In this document: one piece after another, positions 35,909 through 44,405 of the stretch
Layout of the letters: each line of letters opens with the position of its first letter
Numbering within the stretch: the first letter of the stretch is position 1
Origin: JAAFIM01 sp964467315
GTDB lineage: Bacteria; Bacteroidota; Bacteroidia; Chitinophagales; Saprospiraceae
Direction of reading: 5' to 3'
Length of the DNA: 64,000 bases
Assembly: GCA_964467315.1 (NCBI GenBank)
Contig: CAYXSA010000001.1
Span: forward strand, 1-64,000
Program-made: the position numbers and the translations under genes
Notes under the pieces: model-generated
What the model saw: the letters and a program-made list of their open reading frames with translations, nothing else
Told to the model about the DNA's origin: nothing
Databases searched by the model: none

Positions 35909-37771
35909 TTAATGACCGCCATCGGTTTCACCTTCAGCGAGCGGCTCCGTCTGCGGAATAAACTCGCGGTCGGCGTAGCGGCTAAGGTCGTAAGGCCAGC
36001 GATGTACGTGCGGAATATCGCCTTCCCAGTTGCCGTGTCCAGCATTGACGGGAGCCGTCCATTCGAGGGTAGTCGCGCCCCAAGGATTCATCTCCGTTTG
36101 TTTGCGACCTTTGTACATCGAATAGAAGAAATTGACGATAAAAAGGACTTGGAAGGCGAAGGTAGCGATAGCGGCAATCGTGATAAATTGGTTCATCGCA
36201 GAAAACTCGCTAAACGCAGGGAACTCATCGAAGCTATAATAGCGACGCGGAACGCCCGCCATACCCAAGTAGTGCATTGGTCCGAAAACCGCATAAGCGC
36301 CGATGGTCGTGCCCCAGAAATGGATTTTGCCCAAAGTCTCGTTCATGAAGCGCCCGAACATGCGCGGGAACCAGTGATAAACACCTGCAAACATACCGAA
36401 GAACGCCGCTACACCCATAACGATATGGAAGTGTGCTACGACGAAATAGGTATCATGTTGCTGTATGTCAATCGCGGCGTTGCCCAAGAAGATACCAGTC
36501 AGACCGCCAGAAATGAACATCGACACGAAGCCGATGGAGAAGAGCATAGCGGCATTGAAACGCACCGCACCGCCCCAAATCGTGGCTATCCAGTTGAAAA
36601 CTTTTACCGCCGAAGGTACAGCGATGATGAGCGTAAAGAGAACGAATATGTTAGATATAAACGGATTCATACCCGTCATAAACATGTGGTGCGCCCAAAC
36701 AATGAACGAAAGCACAGCGATAGCAAGGATAGAAAATACCATCGCTTTGTAACCGAAGATGGGTTTGCGTGCATGCACGGAAAGAACTTCGGAAACAATA
36801 CCCATCGCGGGGAGAATGATAATGTATACTTCAGGGTGCCCTAAGAACCAAAATAAGTGTTGGTACAAAATAGCACTACCGCCGACGCGCTCGGTGAGGA
36901 GTTCGTTATTGACATAGATTTCATTGAGGAAGAAGCTCGTGCCGAGTGTTCTATCCATCATCACCATGAAGAAGCCCGAAGCCAAAACGGGGAAAGACAA
37001 CAGACCGATGATAGCCGTTATCAAAAACGCCCAGATGGTAAGCGGCAAACGGAACATACTCATGCCCTTTGTGCGCATATTGAGAATGGTCGTGATGTAG
37101 TTGATACCGCCAAGCAGCACCGATACCACGAAGAACACCAAGCTCATAATCCACATCGTAGCGCCTGCTTTAGAGCCGTCGGAGGCTTGTGGCAGCTCGC
37201 TCAAAGGCGGGTAGGCTGTCCAGCCGCCAGAGAAAGGACCCGTATTGAGGAAGAGCGAAATGAACATGACCATACCTGACAGGAAGAAAAACCAGTAGGA
37301 AAGCATATTCATCATCGGCGAAGCCATATCGCGCGCGCCGATTTGTAATGGAATAAGCAGGTTACTGAAAGTACCGCTTAGACCTGCCGTGAGTACAAAG
37401 AATACGATAATCGTACCGTGCATCGTTACGAGTGCATAGTAAAATTCTTCGCTAAGTGTGCCTACACCCGTTTCGTTGTTTATCTTAATCCAGCCGCCAA
37501 GTAGGGGCTGAAGCCAAGAAATATCGGCACCAGGAAAGCCCAGTTGTAAGCGAAAAATGAGCGACATGGCTGCACCGATGACCGCCCAAAACATTCCCGT
37601 TACGAGGAACTGTTTTGCGATGGTCTTGTGATCCATGCTGAACAGATAATTGTCGACGAACGAGGACTGATAGCCGTCGCCATGATGGTCGTCGTGATGG
37701 TCATCGTGATGACCCTCGTGATGCCCGTCTGCGTGCAGGTGGTCTTTTTCGACAAGGCTATGCTCTGCCAT
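35909..37771 (-). CDS. ctaD: Cytochrome c oxidase subunit I
   Basis: The 620-residue catalytic subunit reduces oxygen to water and pumps protons. Motifs for heme a, heme a3 and CuB are present: MHGTIIVFF, GHPEVYIIILPAMG with the His-Tyr pair, WAHHMFMTG, and VVAHFHIVMGVAAFFGMF. About 12 transmembrane helices. The N-terminus carries a His/Asp-rich stretch (residues about 9-32, HADGHHEGHHDDHHDDHHGD), which could bind metal ions and is not part of the usual core. It lies 51 bases downstream of coxB. Confidence 0.97.
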   Translation of the reverse strand: MAEHSLVEKDHLHADGHHEGHHDDHHDDHHGDGYQSSFVDNYLFSMDHKTIAKQFLVTGMFWAVIGAAMSLIFRLQLGFPGADISWLQPLLGGWIKINNETGVGTLSEEFYYALVTMHGTIIVFFVLTAGLSGTFSNLLIPLQIGARDMASPMMNMLSYWFFFLSGMVMFISLFLNTGPFSGGWTAYPPLSELPQASDGSKAGATMWIMSLVFFVVSVLLGGINYITTILNMRTKGMSMFRLPLTIWAFLITAIIGLLSFPVLASGFFMVMMDRTLGTSFFLNEIYVNNELLTERVGGSAILYQHLFWFLGHPEVYIIILPAMGIVSEVLSVHARKPIFGYKAMVFSILAIAVLSFIVWAHHMFMTGMNPFISNIFVLFTLIIAVPSAVKVFNWIATIWGGAVRFNAAMLFSIGFVSMFISGGLTGIFLGNAAIDIQQHDTYFVVAHFHIVMGVAAFFGMFAGVYHWFPRMFGRFMNETLGKIHFWGTTIGAYAVFGPMHYLGMAGVPRRYYSFDEFPAFSEFSAMNQFITIAAIATFAFQVLFIVNFFYSMYKGRKQTEMNPWGATTLEWTAPVNAGHGNWEGDIPHVHRWPYDLSRYADREFIPQTEPLAEGETDGGH

Positions 37772-37822
37772 GATGGGAGATATATTTTGCGTGTTCGGAA
37801 ATTGTATAGTGTCAGTTAGCGC

Positions 37823-39220
37823 TTAGTTCTCAACTTTCGTTGTGTCTATGGCTGTGCTATCTACTTTTGTGCTGTCTGTAGGAGCTACTTCGGGTGTGGG
37901 CGGGGTTACGGTGAGGACGCTTTCTTCGAGGATAGCGGCTTCGCGCACGAGGCTTTGCATTTCGGCTACGGTGAGGACAGTGATGCCTTTTTTCTGTATG
38001 GCTTTGATGCTGGTAAGCGCGGTAGCGAGTTTGGCGGTTTGTTCGCTATTGCTTGCTTTGCGGGCGGCTTTGAGCGCGTCTTCTACTGCTTTTACTTTAG
38101 CATTGATGAGTTCTTTCTCTGCTAAAATCTGCTCGAAAACGAGGCTTGTATTTTCTTTGAAGGGGTCTTTTGCGCTATTACGCACATTGGCGAGATAGGT
38201 AGAGTTTTTCTCTTGCGCATTAAACCACTCGTCGTACTCTTCTTGAGTTACCACTTTCAGCGGCATTTGCATATTGTAGTGCTTTTTGCCGCAAAGTTCG
38301 GCGCAGGCAAGTACATAGTCAAATGTTTCGTAGCGTTTTTTGGTAGGGTCTTTTTTGTCGGGCACCTGCCATGCTGCATCTTTGCTAAGACGCACGCGCA
38401 TAGAATCCGTCGTTACAGTTGGCGTGAAGACAAAATAAGTCGGCATACCAGGCACAGCGTCCATTTTCACACGGAAGTGCGGCAAATAGAAGTTGTGCAA
38501 TACGTCGCGGGAAGTGATACGCACGCGGATTTTTTTGCCTACAGGCAAGTAAATCGTACTTGCATTAAAGTCGTCGATATTTTTTTCGTCCGCCCAGTTT
38601 TGCCCCAGACCGTTGGTACCGTCGATGCGGCGGAAGTCGCGTTCACCCAACTTTCCGTCTCTACCAGGGTAGCGCACGTTCCAGTTGAATTGGAAGCCCG
38701 TCGCTTCGATTTCCATATAGTCTTCGCCTTCTTTTACGTCCGCCATTACTTCGTTCCAAGCTTTCAAGCCGCCAACAACGAGGAAAGTCATGGCTACGGC
38801 AGGGATTAGCATCCAAACCATTTCCAACTGCTCGTTATGCGCCCAATAGATGGCTTTATGTCCAGGTCTGCCGCGATATTTCCACGCGAACCAAAATAAA
38901 GCTACATGAGTAGCAAAAAAGACAAGCGAAGTAATAAATAGCGTGAGATTAAACAAATAGTCAATCTCAGGCCCATGCGCTGAAGCCGCTGTATTTACGC
39001 CCCAACCCAGTATATAAGGCATATAGTAGAAAAACGAAACGACACAAGCCACTAGAAAGACTACCATAAAGATAACCCCCAAGCCTGCTTGCGTTTTATT
39101 GATTTCGTACTCTTCGTTTTTATCGTCGCGCACGATGGAGACCAGCTCCCGCGCTTTGGCGATTTGCACGATAAAAACAGTCAGCAGTACGACCGTCAGA
39201 AAGCCTATTAAGATTTCCAT
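37823..39220 (-). CDS. ctaC: Cytochrome c oxidase subunit II
   Basis: The 465-residue protein carries the CuA electron-entry site: the CAELCGKKHYNMQM motif (C-x3-C-x3-H-x2-M) and the preceding HNFYLPHFRVKMD strand. Four hydrophobic segments precede it, one more or two more than the usual two-helix hairpin (EILIGFLTVVLLTVFIVQI and LGVIFMVVFLVACVVSFFY are the extras). Residues about 350-465 form a charged coiled coil and a Thr/Val-rich tail (VAPTDSTKVDSTAIDTTKVE) beyond the family's normal end. No C-terminal cytochrome c domain is present, so electrons must arrive from a separate cytochrome c or directly from the ActE/ActA hemes. Confidence 0.93.
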   Translation of the reverse strand: MEILIGFLTVVLLTVFIVQIAKARELVSIVRDDKNEEYEINKTQAGLGVIFMVVFLVACVVSFFYYMPYILGWGVNTAASAHGPEIDYLFNLTLFITSLVFFATHVALFWFAWKYRGRPGHKAIYWAHNEQLEMVWMLIPAVAMTFLVVGGLKAWNEVMADVKEGEDYMEIEATGFQFNWNVRYPGRDGKLGERDFRRIDGTNGLGQNWADEKNIDDFNASTIYLPVGKKIRVRITSRDVLHNFYLPHFRVKMDAVPGMPTYFVFTPTVTTDSMRVRLSKDAAWQVPDKKDPTKKRYETFDYVLACAELCGKKHYNMQMPLKVVTQEEYDEWFNAQEKNSTYLANVRNSAKDPFKENTSLVFEQILAEKELINAKVKAVEDALKAARKASNSEQTAKLATALTSIKAIQKKGITVLTVAEMQSLVREAAILEESVLTVTPPTPEVAPTDSTKVDSTAIDTTKVEN

Positions 39221-39272
39221 TGTAGAGTATTGTATAGAAAATAATTTTCGTGGTCGCGTCCTGATTTAATGA

Positions 39273-39446
39273 TTTTTTTTGGGCGAGCCGCTTCGCGTGC
39301 CCCCCCGCGCCTATGGCGCTTCCCCCCTTGAAAGGGGGGAGCCACACGCTCGCGTCGGGCTATGCGGGGTTTCAGTGTGGGGCAGCCCTTGTGGCTGCCC
39401 CTACACCGCGCCGCCCACGCGGCGCGCCCCTTCTATCCCTCTCGCA
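39273..39446 (+). repeat. Interspersed structured repeat, copy 18 (GAG/CTC subtype)
   Basis: Ends GGGCGAGCCGC and TATCCCTCTCGC, the same covarying pair as copies 4 and 19. Contains CCCCCCTTGAAAGGGGGG and GGGGCAGCCCTTGTGGCTGC hairpins. It lies in the leader between the possible coxB promoter and its start codon. Confidence 0.88.
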
Positions 39447-39469
39447 AGGAACTCCCTACAGTAGTGCCG

Positions 39470-39477
39470 CAAATTTA
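39470..39477 (-). promoter_or_regulatory. Possible -7 box upstream of coxB
   Basis: TAAATTTG on the minus strand, 250 bases before the coxB start. If used, repeat copy 18 would be transcribed as part of the coxB leader. No TTG at -33 is clear. Confidence 0.35.
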
Positions 39478-39549
39478 ACATTTTGCGCATTGCGCAGTTT
39501 ATGTTATCGGCTGCGGCAAGTACTATTTAGATTTTATCCAAATAAAATA

Positions 39550-41148
39550 CTATGTGTGGTGGTGCTCGCTCTCGCCAAGGAAGGGGTCATTTTTGGGATA
39601 AAGCGAAGCCTTCGCCAAAAATGTAAAAGTAACGAAGAGAAACAAGCCCATAAAACCGAGCATCGTACCAATATCCAAAAGGCTGGGGAAGTGGAAGCCC
39701 ATCACGAATTGATGTTCTCCGTGTCCATGCCCCCCGTGTCCGTCATCGTGCCCGTGTCCGCCGTCTGCTGCGCCGTGATTGTGGTCGGCATCGTGGTCAT
39801 GGTCGCTATGGTCATGGTCTGCGTGGTGGGTGCTATCGGTGTGGGTGCTATCGGCGTGGGTATGTGTGCTATCGCTATGTGCGTGTGTGCTGTCCGTGTG
39901 CGTGCTATCGTGTCCGTGATGGTCATGTTTACTCGTGTCGGGGTCAGCGTAATAGGTCAGCATCGCTTTACCGTCGCCGTTGGGGTTTTGGCGCTCGAGG
40001 TTGTAGGTATGTCCGTGGTCATGTCCTTTCGTGTGGTCATGTCCCTTGTGGCTGCTATGCTCGTAGTTGTACCAAACGCCTGGTTTTATCATTTGATAAA
40101 AGTCCAACCAGTGCCCGAAACAAACTACCCCAGCCACAAAACCTACAGTACCTAAGGTACGCTTAGAGCTATTCATCATCAGCGTGAAGAATGGCACTAA
40201 GAAGTTGATAATGAGATTGAGGAAGAAAATAGGCTTAAATTGCTCGAAACGTAGGAAGAAGTATTGAGTTTCCTCACCGTTGTTGGAGTACCAAATAAGC
40301 ATGAATTGAGAGAACCAGAGATAAGTCCAAAACACGCTAAAGCCGAAGATATATTTGCCCAAGTCGTGCATATGCTCCTTTGTAAAGGATTCGAGATGTC
40401 CGCGCGATTTGAGGAAAACGGCGATAAGCAGCATAATAGAAACAGCGCTTACCCAAAGGCTCACTGTAGCATACCAAGCGAAAAGGGTGCTATACCAATG
40501 CGTATCTACAGACATTACCCAGAGCCATATTACATAGGCGCTGGAGAAGCCTGCGATAGGCAAAAATACCGCCGCCCAAAAGCGAGTGCGGAAAAGGCTT
40601 TGTTCGGCTGCTTTGGGTGTGTTTTCGCTATCTTGCTTGATGGAGATTTTGCGTATGATATAGGCAAAAAGAAACCAAATAGCCACAACGACGACCGTCA
40701 AAAAGAAGCTTGTGGGGTTGAGCAGCTGCGATTTGTGCATAACGAGTTTATCGGTCTGCAATTTTTCTTCGTCTGCCCACATATATAGGAGGTCTGTGCC
40801 TTCTGCATCCATCGCTATACCTGCCCCAACGAGGAGCAGCGCAATAGCGCCGACAGGCATATACATCATCATCGCTTCGGGTATCCGTTTGAAGATGACG
40901 AACCAGCCGCCCCATGCCATTGTATGCGTACAGATAAAAAACAAGGCAGCAAAGGAGATACCCGTAAAGAACACGCCATTGTGTAGTAGGCTTGTCCAAA
41001 AGCGAGTATAGTGGTATTCGCTGTCCGTTAGCCAAGTAACGAGCAGGCAAATCGCGCCGATGGCAGCCAAGCCCAAGGTGAAGAGCTTAGTTTTGCCGTC
41101 GAAGACGAATTGAGTATTTTGAGGGGTATGAGATTCGTGATGAGCCAT
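39550..41148 (-). CDS. actF: Alternative complex III subunit ActF
   Basis: The 532-residue membrane protein is the second quinone-side NrfD-like subunit of alternative complex III. About ten transmembrane helices follow the ActF pattern (FWTSLLHNGVFFTGISFAALFFICTHTMAWGGW, RTRFWAAVFLPIAGFSSAYVIW, HMHDLGKYIFGFSVFWTYLWFSQF). An insert near residues 360-480 is extremely rich in His, Asp, Thr and Ser (THTDSTHAHSDSTHTHADST), sitting in a loop before the last helix. This is not part of the core fold; it may bind metals. It is the last act gene, followed by coxB. Confidence 0.9.
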   Translation of the reverse strand: MAHHESHTPQNTQFVFDGKTKLFTLGLAAIGAICLLVTWLTDSEYHYTRFWTSLLHNGVFFTGISFAALFFICTHTMAWGGWFVIFKRIPEAMMMYMPVGAIALLLVGAGIAMDAEGTDLLYMWADEEKLQTDKLVMHKSQLLNPTSFFLTVVVVAIWFLFAYIIRKISIKQDSENTPKAAEQSLFRTRFWAAVFLPIAGFSSAYVIWLWVMSVDTHWYSTLFAWYATVSLWVSAVSIMLLIAVFLKSRGHLESFTKEHMHDLGKYIFGFSVFWTYLWFSQFMLIWYSNNGEETQYFFLRFEQFKPIFFLNLIINFLVPFFTLMMNSSKRTLGTVGFVAGVVCFGHWLDFYQMIKPGVWYNYEHSSHKGHDHTKGHDHGHTYNLERQNPNGDGKAMLTYYADPDTSKHDHHGHDSTHTDSTHAHSDSTHTHADSTHTDSTHHADHDHSDHDHDADHNHGAADGGHGHDDGHGGHGHGEHQFVMGFHFPSLLDIGTMLGFMGLFLFVTFTFLAKASLYPKNDPFLGESEHHHT

Positions 41149-41207
41149 TTTGGTATAGCTATTTGATGGATATGCGTGGAAGGCGGAAAGAGAAGACGAA
41201 ACGTTTT

Positions 41208-42002
41208 TTAGCTTCCGCGTTTCTTTTTGCCTTTTTTATCGTCCTTTTTTTCCACTTCGGGAGTGGGCGTGGGCGTAGTGTTTGTGCTATCGGCTGCGGG
41301 TGTGGGGGCTGGGTCTGCGCCTTTTTTGGTAGCGGCAGCCAAGTCGTATTTTGTGCCGTCTACCTCTGCTTGCAAAGTGCGGATATGGTGAATGACCATC
41401 CAGCGTTCTTCGTCGTTGAGTTTGTCGGCGTGGGGCATCATCTGGTTTTTGCCGTAGACGATGGCATGGTAATAGCGTCCTTCGGTATTGCCTACTGCGC
41501 GGAAGGCAGGAGAGTTGAGGACAGCGGGGGCGGAGGTATAAGGGCCGTCGTTGGTGTGGATTTGTCCTTGTCCGTCGCCTTTTTCGCCGTGGCAGACGCT
41601 ACAGTAAGTATTGTAGAGTGCTTTGCCTTTGGCGAGGTATTCTATGAGTTGCTCTTCCGATTTGGGTACGAGTGCGTTGGAAGTTATATCTGCCATAGCG
41701 CGGGCGCGGTCTGCTTCGGTGTCTTTGTAGGCGTAGACCTTTTGACCGCGAGCGATGGTATTGGCTACGGGTTTTGCGCCTAAGATGCGTTCGTTGTAAA
41801 ACTCACGGTAGCCTTCTGCGCCGCCCCAACGGTGGTTGTTGTAGAAGGTATAATTATAGGCTTCGTAGGCGACGGAGTGCGCCATATCGGGCATATATTC
41901 GCGCCCTGTGAAGTTGCCACCAGCGCGACCGCAGCTTTGCGAAGACAGGGCAAAGGCAGCGGCTACAAGAGCTACGGCGAGATGTCGGTGAATATGTTTC
42001 AT
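41208..42002 (-). CDS. actE: Alternative complex III subunit ActE (monoheme cytochrome c)
   Basis: The 264-residue lipoprotein (lipobox QSC, Cys23) carries one c-type heme site, CSVCH (about residues 133-137), with a downstream Met (NQMMPHAD) as the likely sixth ligand. It passes electrons from ActA to the cytochrome oxidase on the periplasmic side. The C-terminal 40 residues are a Pro/Thr/Lys-rich linker (DSTNTTPTPTPEVEKKDDKK) that is unusual for the family. It lies between actD and actF. Confidence 0.9.
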   Translation of the reverse strand: MKHIHRHLAVALVAAAFALSSQSCGRAGGNFTGREYMPDMAHSVAYEAYNYTFYNNHRWGGAEGYREFYNERILGAKPVANTIARGQKVYAYKDTEADRARAMADITSNALVPKSEEQLIEYLAKGKALYNTYCSVCHGEKGDGQGQIHTNDGPYTSAPAVLNSPAFRAVGNTEGRYYHAIVYGKNQMMPHADKLNDEERWMVIHHIRTLQAEVDGTKYDLAAATKKGADPAPTPAADSTNTTPTPTPEVEKKDDKKGKKKRGS

Positions 42003-42048
42003 GACGGAATATAAGTATGTGTGGTGGGACTGCCTTCGGAATTGCGTT

Positions 42049-42159
42049 GCGAGAGGGATACGAAGGGCGCGAAGCGTACCCGCCGCGAGGCGGGTATGAG
42101 CGTTTAGCGAACCCGTAGTAGCCCGACGCGAGCGAAGCGAAGCGGCTCGCCAAAAAAAA
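42049..42159 (-). repeat. Interspersed structured repeat, copy 19 (GAG/CTC subtype)
   Basis: Minus-strand copy with GGCGAGCCGCTTCG and TATCCCTCTCGC ends. It shares the GGGTTCGCTAAACGCTC insert with copy 4. It lies between actE and actD inside the operon. Confidence 0.88.
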
Positions 42160-42211
42160 CAAAAGTTTTTTATCGGGAAAGCTTCGCTCTTTGGGCAGTG
42201 CCGTCGGGGAA

Positions 42212-42742
42212 TTAAATGTGCTTGCTATTGGTTTCTTCAGCGCCCGTATCGAGCAGCATTTGTTCCAGTCTTTCGACCTCGTCGGTGGCAGCGCCCGTTA
42301 CGTCGAACGCAATGCAAAACTTATCGTCGGTGATGCGTTCGTGCAGGTACGGATTCGTAACGCCAGGGCCGAGACCACAGACGAGATAAAAGGTAACCAC
42401 CATACCGACCGCCGCCATAAGTACGGTAAACTCGAACGTGATAGGAATGAAGGAGGGCGCTGAAAAATAAGGCTTGCCCCCGAATATAATAGGCCAGTCG
42501 CGGGTAAATACCCAAGACATGAAACTAAATGCGATGGTCGTACCCATCATGCCGTAGAAGAAGCCCGCGATGTGCAGACGCGACTCGCTAAGACCCAAAA
42601 GCGGGTCGAGACCGTGTACGGGGAAGGGCGTAAATACGTCCCAAATGGCAACATCGTTGCCGCGTATGGTTTTTACTGCGTCTTTGAGTTTTTCCTCGTC
42701 GTCGTACAAGCCGAACAAGACGGTTTTATGGAGTTTTCTCAT
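42212..42742 (-). CDS. actD: Alternative complex III subunit ActD (DUF3341)
   Basis: The 176-residue protein has the DUF3341 fold: a soluble N-terminal ferredoxin-like part (VLFGLYDDEEKLKDAVKTIR, VFTPFPVHGLD) and two transmembrane helices (GFFYGMMGTTIAFSFMSWVF, FEFTVLMAAVGMVVTFYLV). It anchors the complex in the membrane and sits next to the ActB/ActC pair. Confidence 0.92.
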   Translation of the reverse strand: MRKLHKTVLFGLYDDEEKLKDAVKTIRGNDVAIWDVFTPFPVHGLDPLLGLSESRLHIAGFFYGMMGTTIAFSFMSWVFTRDWPIIFGGKPYFSAPSFIPITFEFTVLMAAVGMVVTFYLVCGLGPGVTNPYLHERITDDKFCIAFDVTGAATDEVERLEQMLLDTGAEETNSKHI

Positions 42743-42787
42743 GGTATATGGTGCAGAGAGTTGTATTTGGTGTCAGTGAATTAAGTG

Positions 42788-44248
42788 TTAGGCGCGGTCG
42801 CTTTCGCGGTCTTCTGGTTTAGCGAGTTTGGGCGCGAAGGCTCCTACCCCACTATCCACTGGCTTGTTGTGTTCGGCGAGATGCGGACCAACATATTGGT
42901 CGCCACTCGTTTTCAAAATGCTCTTAATCTCGGCGATAGCTACCACTGGCGCTACCCGCATGAAAATCAAATAGCAAGTACCAAACAAACCAAACGTAAA
43001 CATATAATCACCGACCTCTACCCATGAAGGCGAGTAATAGCTCCAGCTCGATGGCAAAAAGTCGCGGTGCAAAGACGTAACGATGATAACGAAACGCTCG
43101 AACCACATACCGATATTCACGATGATAGACAAGATGAAGGTTACGGCAATGCTACGGCGCATTTTGCGCGACCAGAAGAACTGCGGCGTGATAACATTGC
43201 AAGCCATCATCGCAAAATAAGACCACCAATAAGGGCCTAAAGCGCGATTGTAGAACGCAAATTGCTCATACACATAACCTGAATACCAAGCTACAAACAA
43301 TTCCGTCAAGTACGCTACACCTACAATAGAACCCGTGAGCACGATAACTTTATTCATCGACTCGATGTGCTCCACTGTGATATAATCCTCCAATTTCAAA
43401 ACGACGCGCGTTATCAACATCAAGGTTTGCACCATCGCAAAGCCCGAGAATATCGCACCCGCTACGAAGTAGGGCGGGAATATCGTTGTGTGCCAACCAG
43501 GTATTACCGAAGTAGCAAAGTCAAACGATACTATCGTATGCACAGAAAGTACCAGAGGCGTAGACAAACCCGCGAGAATCAAAGATAAGGATTCCCAACG
43601 TTGCCAGTGCTTCGCCGAACCAGTCCAGCCAAATGACAAGAAATTATATACTTTTTTGCGGAAACCCTTCGCACGGTCGCGTATCGTGGCAAAGTCGGGC
43701 ACCAGACCCGTGTACCAAAACAAAAGCGATACCGTGAAATAGGTGCTAATCGCAAACACGTCCCAAAGTAGAGGCGAGTTAAAATTCACCCAAAGCGGTC
43801 CGCGTGTATTGGGGTAAGGAAGTACGAAAAACGACATCCAGATACGCCCCATGTGCACGCCTGGGAATATCGCCGCACAGATAACGGCAAAAATCGTCAT
43901 CGCCTCTGCTGCGCGGTTTACGCCTGTACGCCATTTTTGGCGGAACAGCAGCAAAATCGCAGAAATCAGCGTGCCCGCGTGACCGATACCGACCCACCAA
44001 ACGAAGTTCGTGATGTCCCAGCCCCAGCCCACAGTTTTATTCAGATACCAAGTACCGATGCCGAACCAAACAGTAAAAAACATAGACAAAGCACCAAAGC
44101 CCAAAAGCCCCAGCGCGCCCATCAGGCACATCACCCAGCCTTTGCCAGGTAGCTGCTCCGTAGGCGAACAAATGTCCTCCGTGATTTGATGATATGTTTT
44201 CTTGCCTGTTATTAGCGGCGGGCGAACATTAGATACAAATCCGCTCAT
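42788..44248 (-). CDS. actC: Alternative complex III subunit ActC (NrfD-like)
   Basis: The 486-residue protein has about ten transmembrane helices. The NrfD signature FVWWVGIGHAGTLISAILLLFRQ, with its conserved His and Gly, is at residues about 85-108 and the later WHTTIFPPYFVAGAIFSGFAMV is present. It is the quinol-binding membrane subunit beneath ActB. Its length and helices match the family. Confidence 0.95.
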   Translation of the reverse strand: MSGFVSNVRPPLITGKKTYHQITEDICSPTEQLPGKGWVMCLMGALGLLGFGALSMFFTVWFGIGTWYLNKTVGWGWDITNFVWWVGIGHAGTLISAILLLFRQKWRTGVNRAAEAMTIFAVICAAIFPGVHMGRIWMSFFVLPYPNTRGPLWVNFNSPLLWDVFAISTYFTVSLLFWYTGLVPDFATIRDRAKGFRKKVYNFLSFGWTGSAKHWQRWESLSLILAGLSTPLVLSVHTIVSFDFATSVIPGWHTTIFPPYFVAGAIFSGFAMVQTLMLITRVVLKLEDYITVEHIESMNKVIVLTGSIVGVAYLTELFVAWYSGYVYEQFAFYNRALGPYWWSYFAMMACNVITPQFFWSRKMRRSIAVTFILSIIVNIGMWFERFVIIVTSLHRDFLPSSWSYYSPSWVEVGDYMFTFGLFGTCYLIFMRVAPVVAIAEIKSILKTSGDQYVGPHLAEHNKPVDSGVGAFAPKLAKPEDRESDRA

Positions 44249-44295
44249 AATGTATTTGTGTTGATATAAGTTGTTGTATTAGAATGCTTTAAGCG

Positions 44296-44390
44296 TTTTT
44301 TTTGGGGCGTGCCCCCGCGCGAACGCGCGGGGTCGGGCTATTCATTTCGAGCCGTAGCATGCTACGGCTCTACATTTCTATCCCTCACGC
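44296..44390 (+). repeat. Interspersed structured repeat, copy 20
   Basis: Short complete copy with a CGCGCGAACGCGCG hairpin and the GTAGCATGCTAC palindrome. It lies in the actB-actC gap, antisense to the operon. Confidence 0.92.
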
Positions 44391-44405
44391 ATATCATTCA
44401 AGCGC

